Part shown: piece after piece, positions 1-12,530 of the stretch
How positions within the stretch are numbered: the stretch's first letter is position 1
Layout of the letters: each line of letters starts with the position of its first letter
Assembly: GCA_025642075.2 (NCBI GenBank)
Contig: JAODUO010000144.1
Coordinates: 537,501-601,500, forward strand
DNA length: 64,000 nucleotides
From: Ridgeia piscesae
Taxonomy: Eukaryota > Annelida > Polychaeta > Sabellida > Siboglinidae
Direction of reading: 5' to 3'
Notes under the pieces: model-generated
The model's input: only the letters and a program-made list of their open reading frames with translations
The model's database searches: none
Told to the model about the DNA's origin: nothing
Position numbers and translations under genes: made by a program

Positions 1-1547
1 CGCACTGGAGTCAGCTCTGTTGATAATATCAAATACGTTCTGCCGCCAGTGTTAATTATTACCAGAACGGCTTAAAACGGATTAATTTATGTTTTTAATG
101 TCATCACTGCACGTGACATTTTATTAATAACAATGGACAACAAAGTTAGAACCGAAACAAGGTAGAGTGAACGAATTCATGAAAGGTTCGACATGGCAGG
201 GAGATGATTCGAACTACTGAGATAAAGCATATAAAGTATTTTCACATTTTGGTGATGAAAATTAGGTATCAAGACCGATTCAACCAAAACATGATGGGTG
301 ATTACAGCAGTTTCCTACAGTGGCAGACCAATTCCACATAGATGTCCACAAGCGCAAAAGCATGTGTCTCACACACTTTCGAACACTTCCGAACGCAGAT
401 TAGATTGACATTAGGTTAGCATATCAAAATGTTGTGTTACCGTTTTTCTGGAACTACTTGCTATGTTCTTGATTTGAAGGCTACGAATTATGTATTTGGA
501 CAATTGCTATCAACACATGACGTGAACAAATGTAAAGGTGTAGAATTGTGGTAATGGTGTATCATTATGATATAGTGGTACAGTGGTACAGACTCACAAA
601 GGGCTAGAGCGGCCGCTATTACATTGTGTTTACGGTAGCCTTCCTGGTAGGGAAGCTATGAGGATGTGGGAGTAGCGCGTCAGTTGTCGGGCCAGACTTT
701 AAAAGCCGGCCTGCGACTGAGCCATGCAGATGGACAGCGGACGTGGACAGCGACCGGTCACTTAATTGTGCCGGCGTTGTCGCGAAGGATAGCTTGTAGG
801 GGGGAACCACTAGGTATGTTGATTATATCACACATGTTGTGAATGTAACTAGTTTGACTGATGTTATTGTTATTAGGTGAATTTGTATTAGTATTTATAA
901 AAGGTGTGTTTTATATATCACCGGTTTTATAACTATTCCTTATAACAGTCTATGTAGATGAATGATGTTGAGAATGAGAGAACTGAAATACTATCCGCTC
1001 GTATACTACGTCAATATATACGTGAGTATAATTATATGGTTCGGTCACTCTATGTAACATTAGTTTCATTGTTACACCACGTATAGGTGTCAATTATACC
1101 AATAAACAGTCTCACGTCGTCAGTGTGTTGAGTCTGGTGTCCAACATCACGATTCCTTACACAAAGCCTTATAGTTTGATGTACAATGTGGCGATATACC
1201 AGTGGGTAGGCCTGTCTGTAGGGTGTCGGAAGCAGGAAGAGACAAAAAATTTCGATTGTGTAAAAGCGTGGTTGATTTGCCATAATTATAGTAATGCGTA
1301 ACGAAACAATCATAAACCTAAAGGGCCATGCATCCCACTGCGATACACAATCATATAGGGTATCATTAATACATACACATAACCTGAAAATCTGTCATAC
1401 TTGCACAATTTTGACTCCAGATCTGGAATCGGCGGCCCAGAATTAGACAAGAACACCTTTCCCTTTGTAGCAGGCAAATGTATTGTTATGTAGTATCCGT
1501 GTTAAATTGTAGCAATAACTCTAAAATATTTCACTTTATCATTGCAG
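1..1547. other. Upstream sequence with no recognised gene
   Basis: No exon or known repeat was recognised here. It probably lies in an intron of the dehydrogenase gene that follows, because the first exon found begins in mid-codon. I looked on the plus strand for the missing TGxxxGIG nucleotide-binding exon and did not find it. The only glycine-rich hit, near 1422, does not match the family. Confidence 0.4.
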
Positions 1548-3439
1548 TTGAAAATGGCGCCAAGGTTGTATTCTGTGCTAAACAAGGTAAGTATTCAAGA
1601 TTGTTTAAAGGTAGCTCTTTTTGACAATTAATTATTACATGCGCCCCGTCACATGCAAAGCAGCTATGCAAGACAAATATTGATTTAAAACGGCCAAATT
1701 AATAACATTTATTCATTAACACAATTCAAACATCAATATATAGGGCCTACACATCAATAAATATACACAGCGTAAATGCATTCTTATTGTCCGATGTAAC
1801 GATGTGATAGTGGTCTCGATCCGGGCCCAGGAGTAGATCCCCATAGGCGGGTCCGGAGGGTACTACCCCCTAGAAAAATTGTTGAACGGGACGCTGACAT
1901 TTTAGGTGAACCTGCACGGAGGTTTTTGTGTGGTCCCTGACTACCCACCGTAGATCCGCTGTAGCGCTTACATTTTCCCGGCGTTATAAACGTTCCGGTT
2001 GACGTTTCTGCGCATGCGCGAAATATGTAAAATCATCAATGTGCAGCGAAAAGACAAAGCATTTAACGTATAAATACTATGGGGTGTTTGTTAAGATGTA
2101 TATAACCTCCCAGCAAAGTTATTTGTCGCAAATTAACACGAGGCAAACAAGTTTTGAGGCATATTTTGATAGCAAGCGTAAATCACGTGACAGTAGTGCG
2201 TCATAATCCGTGACAGTGATTTATAAAAAAAACGTTATATTTTATTGCATTGAACAACATTTTAAGAAACTCTTCACAGTAATCATCACAGGAAAGAGTT
2301 AACGAAGAGCACGTGGCATTTATACCGAAAATGCTTTGTTATTGCGCTGGACATTGATGATTTTACATTTATCGCGCATGCGCAGAAACGTCAATCGGAA
2401 AGTTTTTAACGACCGGAACAATGTAAGCGCGACACCGCCCCTGAGTCTCCTCATGTGAAAATAGGTGTTTCGTCGAAGGCGGTTTTCATTAACAATGCAT
2501 TTATGTTGTAACTTTTTATTTGTTTTAGTGTAAAAAATAATATTAATATTACAATGTGTGCAATTATTTGCTGGGGGAAAGAACAAGAACAAAACACGCA
2601 ACAACCTAATTTCAGTCCTTCTCTTAGTATGATAACGTCCTAATTGTAAAACTGTCACGTCAAATTGTTCATTAAAACTGAAGTGAAATTGTAACAACGC
2701 ATGCGACACAATTTCAATAACTTTTGCTTATGACGCACACACCAGAAGTCTTAGAAATCCTTGTGTGCACAGACCGTAAATTACTGTCCCGGGTCTCTCT
2801 CAACCCATTACATCCGGGGCTCTCTCAACCCGTTACACCAGTCAGTGTAATTTGAAAGAGTTCTTTAAATAGTAATAAAAAAGAATACACTAACACACAA
2901 CCCGCTATGTGAAACGTTTCACTGGCCAGAATATAAGCACTCACTACTCGCCACTACTGTGTGAGACGTGAGGAACCCTGAGTGGTATTGTCTTGTCAAA
3001 GGGGAACACGAGGTCGGTGAGGAACTTGAGGATGAGCTCAACACGAAGGGCCCTGGAGAGGCCATGTTCATTGCGTGTGACGTCACCCAAGAGGAAGATA
3101 TTAAGGTGAGGACAAATCATGTAACCTCAGAAGAAGAAGAAATGTGTTTGTATTGTTGAAGGAATGTTAGTAATTAGTTATATGTACATATCATACATAT
3201 AATTGCAACGATTGCCAACTTGTTATAAAGAAAAGAATATAATAACAATAATAAATCAAACGTATTAACAGAGTTGTGAGGTTAATTTATAGTACATATC
3301 CACTCTTTTAAAATAACATTATTTCTTTTCTATAAAGCAACTTAACGTTTTCAGTAGTTACGTAGAAAAATGGGATAATAACTGAAGACCATTGTTGCCT
3401 TCATTAAAACGATCGTAATGTGATCACATCCATATATGA

Positions 3440-3504
<65 letters not shown>

Positions 3505-3587
3505 CAAACACAAACATACACAAACCCATACAGTGTCGTAGCCAGAATTTTGACTGGAGGGGCCATCCGACAACCAAGAAAACTGTA

Positions 3588-3672
<85 letters not shown>

Positions 3673-4123
3673 CACATATATATATACAAATATATATAAA
3701 TACTTTATTTGCATGATGAAATGATTTTTTGGCGAAAGAGTAGGACTGGGATGAAAAGTGTTACACAAACATCCTTATACCCTCTGCACTTAGTGATTCT
3801 GTGAATCAGGTCCTCCGTCCCCCACCATCCTAATTTTCACGCGAGCACACCCACACAGCAAACAAACAGACAAGAGCCACTCTGCATATGAACTTCCATT
3901 TAGTGTAGGTGCATTAGCTGCAGAATTATCAAAACTGAAGTCGTGTATATGAATACAACATGGGTATATTGTTTTCAGAACATGATTAACAAAACCGTTG
4001 AAAAATATGGAACGATCGACTGCCTGATCAACAACGCTGGAGACCGTGAGTACATGTTGGAGTAAAATAAATTAAATAACTTAGTTTCATCCCATACCTA
4101 TACCTATATATATATATATAATA

Positions 4124-4206
<83 letters not shown>

Positions 4207-4561
4207 ATATAATTATGTATATAATATTGTATGTATTTGCAATTGGTAGATATATGATATATTGTTCATCATATTTTTAAAATTATATTATATAATATAT
4301 ATATATTATATATATATATGATATATGTATATATATGTATATATGTATATATATGTATATATGTATATATGTATATATGTATATATGTATATATGTATAT
4401 ATGTATATAAGTATATATGTATATATGTATATATGTATATATGTATATATGTATATATGTATATATGTATATATGTATATATGTATATATGTATATATGT
4501 ATATATGTATATATGTATATATGTATATATGATATATGTATATGATATATATATGTGTGTA

Positions 4562-4612
<51 letters not shown>

Positions 4613-7029
4613 TACTGTTTTAAAACGGTTGCCGTAGCTTTTTGCAATTGGTCACGCGATATGCAGTGCATGTTTGTCTCATCATCACGACGCTTTTCAC
4701 ATACAATGCATTGTTTTTATTATAGATCCGTCTCATAGGCCAATAGACGATTTCAGCGCGAGGGAGTTTCGAGACTTGTTGGACCTTCTCGTGGTTGGAC
4801 ACTTCTTGACGTCAAAGGTAACGTACTCGGTTATGACGACTTCTTCGTCAGTCATTCCATTTTTTTACGTTTCTTTGAATTGTTGCATTGCTAGCACATG
4901 CAGGAACAGTCTCGTCTGACCAATGTTTTCTTTTCAGTATGCTCTGCCGTACTTGAGGAAGTCGAAAGGAAACATCATCTTCAATGCAAGTCTTGTTGCT
5001 ACGATCGGTCAACTTCACGCCGTTACGTACGTGGCAGCTAAGGTTTGTGTCGCCGATACTGCTTTGCAATACCCAGTGCAGATTGCTGATCTTTCCGTCC
5101 GTCCGTCCGTCCGTCCGTCCGTCCGTCCGTCCGTCCGTCCGTCCGTCCGTCCGTCCGTCCGTCCGTCCGTCCGTCCGTCCGTCCGTCCGTCCGTCCGTCC
5201 GTCCGTCCGTCCGTCCGTCCGTCCGTCCGTCCGTCCGTCCGTCCGTCCGTCCGTCCGTCCGTCCGTCCGTCCGTCCGTCCGTCCGTCCGTCCGTCCGTCC
5301 GTCCGTCCGTCCGTCCGTCCGTCCGTCCGTCCGTCCGTCCGTCCGTCCGTCCGTCCGTCCGTCCGTCCGTCCGTCCGTCCGTCCGTCCGTCCGTCCGTCC
5401 GTCCGTCCGTCCGTCCGTCCGTCCGTCCGTCCGTCCGTCCGTCCGTCCGTCCGTCCCTCTCTCACTCTCTCACCCTCTCACTCTCTCACCTCTCACTCTC
5501 TCACTCTCTCACTCTCTCACTCTCTCACTCTCTCACTCTCTCACTCTCTCACTCTCTCACTCTCTCACTCTCTCACTCTCCCCACTTCTCACTCTCTCAC
5601 TCTCTCACTCTCTCACTCTCTCACTCTCTCACTCTCTCACTCTCTCACTCTCTCACTCTCTCACTCTCTCACTATCTCACTCTCTCACTATCTCACTCTC
5701 TCACTCTCTCATTCTCTCACTCTCTCACTATCTCACTCTCATTCCTCATTCTCTCACTATCTCTCATTCTCTCATTCTCTCATTCTCTCATTCTCTCATT
5801 CTCTCATTCTCTCTCCCCTCTCCTCCTGTCTCTCTCAACAAGTGTCGTGATCTGCTGTCTGTATTATCTTGTCCGTACGTTTCAGGGAGCCGTGGTTGCA
5901 ATGACACGAGCGTTGGCGATAGACGAAGCCGAGCACGGAGTTCGAGTAAACAGGTAAGTACTTGTCCTCGTTTCCACCGTCACATTCGCTTGCTTTTCTG
6001 TCCTCACTCTCGACCCATTGTGTTTTAATATATTGTTGCAGCCTCCACATATGTAGCCTGCATAGATCGATCACGGAAATATATTATAGTACTTTCTTAT
6101 AATAAAATAAGCGTCAGTTATGACGACGTAAACTCCGCATTGTGCTCCAGTTATATACTTCAACAAACTGCTTGATAACCCTTAATCAACAATTGTAAAA
6201 TAGTTTCTCGACAAACTGTCCATGATAAGAGTTCTTGGTAAATGATAAGAGTTTCTTGTTTTGGTAACAGCTGTGCATTGTGTTGTATCGATTGCTTTCA
6301 GTTTTTCTCCGGGTAACATCTGGACTCCGTTGTGGAACAAGATGGCCAACGAAACTGGAGATCCACAAAGCATGATCAAATTTGGAAAACACGCCCAGGT
6401 ATTACTGTACCTTTATTTAGTAACTTCTTATTTGTGCAAACCCGGTCGTTCATTAGTATTTATTGTTGTATAATTTAGTGTTCAGTATAAGTTCAGAGTC
6501 TACTTCTGGCTGCCTTTTGCTAATATATGCTGCTTTCCAGTTTAACATCCCCATTAGTTCAAATTGTACAAATACTTTTATAGGTATGGTTAAACAATAC
6601 ATTCCCTCTGATACATTTATTCACTTAACGCGTTTTATTAAGTGACCATAGTCCAAATTCCATGATGTAGACCATTAGATAATATATTATAGGATATTAT
6701 AGGATAGTAAAAGGATAATAATATCTACAACTAGTACCAGAATTATGCACGTAGACAAAACATTCCACAAGATATGAACATCCTCGAACGGTGCAGGTCG
6801 TACAACGTTACAACTGGCGGTTGTTGTGCTGTAGCTGATGGGGCGGATGGGGACGGCGCTGGAGGCTGGGCGACTGTGTCTGTACCTGGCCGGTGAGGCG
6901 ACCTTCCTCACGGGAGTTGACATTCCGATGTCGGGCGGCGCCGAACTCAACTACGGCACCAAGGACCGCACCAGTCAAAGCATTACGCCAACGTCTACAG
7001 GACGGCCGGCAGACACGGCAATGTTTTAA
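1548..7029 (+). CDS. HSD17B14: 17-beta-hydroxysteroid dehydrogenase 14-like SDR (5'-partial)
   Basis: Classical short-chain dehydrogenase, expected to oxidise or reduce hydroxyl/keto groups on steroid- or sugar-like substrates with NAD. Exons by splice consensus and phase: 1548-1586, 3002-3105, 3979-4045, 4726-4817, 4938-5042, 5886-5953, 6302-6398, 6835-7029 (TAA). They join without a frame break into about 254 residues. Family landmarks are ENGAKVVFC (strand 2), [25 protein letters not shown], catalytic Ser in [15 protein letters not shown] (Tyr/Lys), [10 protein letters not shown] and [10 protein letters not shown]. The order and spacing match HSD17B14, which is about 270 residues. About 30 N-terminal residues with the TGxxxGIG motif are missing and probably lie upstream of the window. 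One oddity is that the Asn usually found in helix E (N-L-L-G in relatives) is Leu (LLVVG). Introns carry very large microsatellites. The family call is firm; the substrate is unknown. Confidence 0.88.
1960..2434. repeat. Fold-back (inverted-repeat) element
   Basis: Two arms of about 120 bp (about 1960-2087 and 2312-2434) are inverted copies of one another. Both contain the block ACGTTTCTGCGCATGCGCG and, further in, AAAATCATCAATGT. The arms differ at scattered bases and small indels, so this is an aged element. It lies in a dehydrogenase intron and has no coding content. It resembles a MITE or fold-back transposon; the family is not assigned. Confidence 0.65.
3443..3671. repeat. (AT)n microsatellites, two tracts
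   Basis: Two long AT dinucleotide tracts (about 3443-3501 and 3587-3671) flank a short unique spacer (cagtgtcgtagccag...) that looks like a dispersed-repeat fragment. Intronic. Confidence 0.9.
4100..4608. repeat. (AT)n and (ATATGT)n microsatellites
   Basis: An AT tract (about 4104-4212) is followed by a long hexamer-like ATATGT array (about 4320-4560) and another AT tract. All lie in the intron before the exon at 4726. Peptides read through them are low-complexity artefacts. Confidence 0.9.
5094..5455. repeat. (CCGT)n tetranucleotide microsatellite
   Basis: About 90 nearly perfect TCCG repeats begin about 50 bp after the donor at 5043. No interruption is visible, so the array is either young or an assembly-collapsed consensus. 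Confidence 0.95.
5456..5817. repeat. (CTCTCTCA)n microsatellite
   Basis: An octamer-like CTCTCTCA array directly abuts the CCGT array. It decays towards ATTCTCTC variants at its 3' end. Together the two arrays fill most of the intron 5043-5885. Confidence 0.93.
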
Positions 7030-7733
7030 ACCCATGTTGAAGATGTTCCAGACGATTTTCAGCACAGGTCCAAAACATACACCGTTGAAACGATCAAGAT
7101 TGTATTGATTTTTATAACTTGGGCACTTAGTGTTTTGAACGTAGGTGGAAAGCACTGTATCGTAGTGTTTCAAGGGTGAATGTTTTTGAACTTACTGCCC
7201 GGTGTTATCATGACGGCATCACGACCGCCGTGCAAGCCTCTGTGGACCGACGACTGAATAGTGAAGGACTTAACGTGTGATACCTTTCACCTGGAACATT
7301 GCAAACGTATGCCCAGACATCGCCGCATAAGTGCCAATATAAGTACTTCGTGACAGAGGCAGTACTGGCAAATTGACTAGTATCTGCAAACCATCTCACT
7401 ATTGCTGCTTGAATGATCGTACACTCATCTAGCTGTTTCGCATAATATCAATACATATCATAACTGACAAAAGCTAACATGGCAATAATGCACATTTGTA
7501 CCATAAACTATACAGTATATGGTTGTTATTTAAGATATGTATCTTCACAGTTAAAGCTGTCATGATAAAATGGCACAGTGACACCCTGACTCGTTTGCAT
7601 CTTTAGTTTAACGTGTTCGTAGGTAATTGTTTTGAATTAATTAATACTGCAATGTTGCATAGAAATACGTGTAATTTTTTTAATTAGCTTACATTAATGT
7701 AAATAAATGTATTACTCCTAATCGCGGTATAGT

Positions 7734-7826
<93 letters not shown>

Positions 7827-8339
7827 GGGGGGAGGGTGCGTACGCTTGAGCGCGCGCGCGTGTGTGTGTGCATGTGCGTCAATGTGTATGCTGGCGTATA
7901 TGCGTACGTGCGTGCCTGATAATTAGTATGTCTTTTGTATAGCATTGTATTCCGTCATTTTGTCCGTTCTACACTTTACCCCATGGCACTTTACCTCACG
8001 TCAAACCTATTCCTTACAACACAAACGCAAAACTGGTGTGTGCTTTCGTTGAGGATATACTTAAAGACACCAGTGGCACCCGTCGTCAAGGACAACACTG
8101 GGACAACAAGTTACACTTGCATTATCTCAGAGGCACTTTCGCGTTCCACTTCTTAACACACCATTGCTGCCAGTTATAATTCCTGTCATGCATATACTTT
8201 TGTTGCGAGTCGTAGCCACTCATTGGCTCTATGCTTGATCGGATAAACGCTTATCAGTCGTATAATGTACGATCATCATCCGACTGCTGACCAACTTTCC
8301 AGTCGGCTTCACTGCATCTCTATACACCAATAAAACGTA
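7030..8339. other. 3' flank of the dehydrogenase gene with a (GT)n tract
   Basis: Presumed 3' UTR and intergenic DNA. AATAAA hexamers are seen at 7702-7707 and 8329-8334. A GT dinucleotide tract with GC-rich decay occupies about 7734-7880. No other gene was recognised. Confidence 0.5.
7702..7707 (+). promoter_or_regulatory. Candidate polyadenylation signal
   Basis: AATAAA hexamer about 670 bases after the stop codon of the HSD17B14-like gene. No closer canonical hexamer was noticed. The motif alone is weak evidence in AT-rich DNA. Confidence 0.3.
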
Positions 8340-11300
8340 ATGTTCTTCTTCTATCTACCCTCCTTGCAATGTTCTTCTTCTACCTACCCTCCTTGCAGTG
8401 TTTTTCTTCTAACTACTCTCCTTGCAATGTTCTTCTTCTATCTACCCTCCTTGCAATGTTCTTCTTCTACCTACCCTCCTTGCAATGTTCTTCTATCTAC
8501 CCTCCTTGCAGTGTTCTTCTTCTATCTACCCTCCCTGCAATGTTCTTCTTCTATCTACCCTCCTTGCAATGTTCTTCTTCTATCTACCCTCCTTGCAATG
8601 TTCTTCTTCTACCTACCCTCCTTGCAGTGTTCTTCTTCTATCTACCCTCCTTGCAATGTTCTTCTTCTATCTACCCTCCCTGCAATGTTCTCCTTCTATG
8701 TACCCTCCTTGCAATGTTCTTCTTCTATCTACCCTCCTTGCAATGTTCTTCTTCTACGTACCCTCTCTGCAATGTTCTTCTTCTATCTACCCTCCTTGCA
8801 GTGTTCTTCTTCTATCTAGCCTCTCTGCAATGTTCTTCTACCTACCCTCCTTGCAATGTTCTTCTTCTATCTACCCTCCTTGCAATGTTCTTCTTCTACC
8901 TACCCTCCTTGCAGTGTTCTTCTTCTATCTACCCTCCTTGCAATGTTCTTCTTCTACGTACCCTCTCTGCAATGTTCTTCTTCTATCTACCCTCCTTGCA
9001 GTGTTCTTCTTCTATCTAGCCTCTCTGCAATGTTCTTCTATCTACCCTCCTTGCAGTGTTCTTCTTCTATCTACCCTCTCTGCAATGTTCTTCTTCTATC
9101 TACCCTCCTTGCAATGTTCTTCTTCTATCTACCCTCCTTGCAATGTTCTTCTTCTACCTACCCTCCTGCAGTGTTCTTCTTCTATCTACCCTCCTTGCAG
9201 TGTTCTTCTTCTATCTACCCTCCTTGCAATGTTCTTCTTCTACTACCCTCCTTGCATGTTCTTCTTCTATCTACCCTCTCTGCAATTTTTCTTCTTCTAT
9301 CTACTCTCCTTGTAATGTTCTTCTTCTATCTGCTCTCCTTGCAATGTTCTTCTTCTACCTACCCTCCTTGCAATGTTCTTCTTCTATCTACCCTCCTTGC
9401 AATGTTCTTCTTCTATCTACCCTCCTTGCAATGTTCTTCTTCTATCTACCCTCCTTGCAATGTTCTTCTTCTATCTACCCTCCTTGCAATGTTCTTCTTC
9501 TATCTACCCTCCTGCAATGTTCTTCTTCTATCTACCCTCCTTGCAATGTTCTTCTTCTATCTACCCTCCTTGCAATGTTCTTCTTCTATCTACCCTCCTT
9601 GCAGTGTTCTTCTTCTATCTACCCTCCTTGCAATGTTCTTCTTCTATCTACCCTCCCTGCAATGTTCTCCTTCTATCTACCCTCCTTGCAATGTTCTTCT
9701 TCTATCTACCCTCCTGGCAGTGTTCTTCTTCTATCTACCCTCTCTGCAATGTTCTTCTTCTATCTACTCTCCTTGCAATGTTCTTCTTCTACCTACCCTC
9801 CTTGCAATGTTCTTCTTCTGTCTACCCTCCTTGCAATGTTCTTCTTCTATCTACCCTCCCTGCAATGTTCTTCTTCTATCTACCCTCCATGCAACGTTCT
9901 TCTTCTATCTACCCTCCTTGCAATGTTCTTCTTCTACGTACCCTCCTTGCAATGTTCTTCTTCTATCTACCCTCCTTGCAATGTTCTTCTTCTACGTACC
10001 CTCTCTGCAATGTTCTTCTTCTATCTACCCTCCTTGCAGTGTTCTTCTTCTATCTAGCCTCTCTGCAATGTTCTTCTACCTACCCTCCTTGCAATGTTCT
10101 TCTTCTATCTACCCTCCTTGCAATGTTCTTCTTCTACCTACCCTCCTTGCAGTGTTCTTCTTCTATCTACCCTCCTTGCAATGTTCTTCTTCTACTACCC
10201 TCTCTGCAATGTTCTTCTTCTATCTACCCTCCTTGCAGTGTTCTTCTTCTATCTAGCCTCTCTGCAATGTTCTTCTATCTACCCTCCTTGCAGTGTTCTT
10301 CTTCTATCTACCCTCTCTGCAATGTTCTTCGTCTATCTACCCTCCTTGCAATGTTCTTCTTCTATCTACCCTCCTTGCAATGTTCTTCTTCTACCTACCC
10401 TCCTTGCAGTGTTCTTCTTCTATCTACCCTCCTTGCAATGTTCTTCTTCTACCTACCCTCCTTGCAATGTTCTTCTTCTATCTACCCTCCTTGCAGTGTT
10501 CTTCTTCTATCTACCCTCTCTGCAATGTTCTTCTTCTATCTACCCTCCTTGTAATGTTCTTCTTCTATCTGCTCTCCTTGCAATGTTCTTCTTCTACCTA
10601 CCCTCCTTGCAATGTTCTTCTTCTATCTACCCTCCTTGCAGTGTTTTTCTTCTAACTACTCTCCTTGCAATGTTCTTCTTCTATCTACCCTCCTTGCAAT
10701 GTTCTTCTTCTACCTACCCTCCTTGCAATGTTCTTATATCTACCCTCCTTGCAGTGTTCTTCTTCTATCTACCCTCCCTGCAATGTTCTTCTTCTATCTA
10801 CCCTCCTTGCAATGTTCTTCTTCTATCTACCCTCCTTGCAATGTTCTTCTTCTACCTACCCTCCTTGCAGTGTTCTTCTTCTATCTACCCTCCTTGCAAT
10901 GTTCTCCTTCTATCTACCCTCCTTGCAATGTTCTTCTTCTATCTACCCTCCTGGCAGTGTTCTTCTTCTATCTACCCTCCCCTTTCAATGTTCTTCTTCT
11001 ATCTACTCTCCTTGCAATGTTCTTCTTCTACCTACCCTCCTTGCAATGTTCTTCTTCTGTCTACCCTCCTTGCAATGTTCTTCTTCTATCTACCCTCCCT
11101 GCAATGTTCTTCTTCTATCTACCCTCCATGCAACGTTCTTCTTCTATCTACCCTCCTTGCAATGTTCTTCTTCTACGTACCCTCCTTGCAATGTTCTTCT
11201 TCTATCTACCCTCCTTGCAATGTTCTTCTTCTACGTACCCTCTCTGCAATGTTCTTCTTCTATCTACCCTCCTTGCAGTGTTCTTCTTCTATCTAGCCTC

Positions 11301-12530
11301 TCTGCAATGTTCTTCTACCTACCCTCCTTGCAATGTTCTTCTTCTATCTACCCTCCTTGCAATGTTCTTCTTCTACCTACCCTCCTTGCAGTGTTCTTCT
11401 TCTATCTACCCTCCTTGCAATGTTCTTCTTCTACGTACCCTCTCTGCAATGTTCTTCTTCTATCTACCCTCCTTGCAGTGTTCTTCTTCTATCTAGCCTC
11501 TCTGCAATGTTCTTCTATCTACCCTCCTTGCAGTGTTCTTCTTCTATCTACCCTCTCTGCAATGTTCTTCTTCTATCTACCCTCCTTGCAATGTTCTTCT
11601 TCTATCTACCCTCCTTGCAATGTTCTTCTTCTACCTACCCTCCTTGCAGTGTTTTTCTTCTATCTACCCTCCTTGCAATGTTCTTCTTCTACCTACCCTC
11701 CTTGCAGTGTTCTTCTTCTATCTACCCTCCTTGCAATGTTCTTCTTCTACCTACCCTCCTTGCAATGTTCTTCTTCTATCTACCCTCCTTGCAGTGTTCT
11801 TCTTCTATCTACCCTCTCTGCAATGTTCTTCTTCTATCTACTCTCCTTGTAATGTTCTTCTTCTATCTGCTCTCCTTGCAATGTTCTTCTTCTACCTACC
11901 CTCCTTGCAATGTTCTTCTTCTATCTACCATCCTTGCAATGTTCTTCTTCTATCTACCGTCCCTGCAATGTTCTTCTTCTATCTACCCTCCCTGCAATGT
12001 TCTTCTTCTATCTACCGTCCCTGCAATGTTCTTCTATCTACCCTCCCTGCAAAGTTCTTCTTCTATCTACCCTCCTTGCAATGTTCTTCTTCTACCTACC
12101 CTCCTTGCAATGTTCTTCTTCTATCTACCCTCCTTGCAATGTTCTTCTTCTATCTACCCTCCGTGCAATGTTATTCTTCTATCTACCCTCCTCGCAATAT
12201 TCTTCTTCTATCTACCCTCCTTGCAATGTTCTTCTTCTATCTATCCTCCCTGCAATGTTCTTCTTCTATCTACCCTCCTTGCAATGTTCTTCTTCTATCT
12301 ACCCTCCTTGCAGTGTTCTTCTTCTATATACCCTCCTTGTAGTGTTCTTCTTCTATCTACCCTCCTTGCAGTGTTCTTCTATCTACCCTCCTTGCATTGT
12401 TCTGCTTCTATCTACCCTCCTTGCAGTGTTCTTCTATCTACCCCCCATGCAATGTTCTTCTTCTACCTACCCTCCCTGCAATGTTCTTCTTCTATCTACC
12501 TTCCCTGCAATGTTCTTCTCCGTACAGTTA
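8340..12530. repeat. 29-bp minisatellite array with higher-order repeats
   Basis: About 140-145 tandem units of about 29 bp. Each is a pyrimidine-rich stretch (TTCTTCTTCTATCTACCCTC) followed by CTTGCAATG or CTTGCAGTG. The unit is not a multiple of three and lacks frequent stops, so all three plus frames stay open for long distances with Phe/Leu/Ser/Cys-rich peptides. These are judged non-coding. A variant unit with a TAG (tctatctagcc) recurs in pairs about 200 bp apart near 8815/9015, 10053/10252 and 11292/11492. This gives a higher-order period near 1239 bp. A second block, with variant aactactctcc, recurs at about 8410 and 10652. Confidence 0.92.

Noticed and set aside
4923..5957. A 344-codon frame joining dehydrogenase exons through RPSVRPSV and SLTLSLSH repeats
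   Set aside because: Real exons end at 5042 and resume at 5886 with good splice sites. The repeat peptide between is intronic microsatellite.
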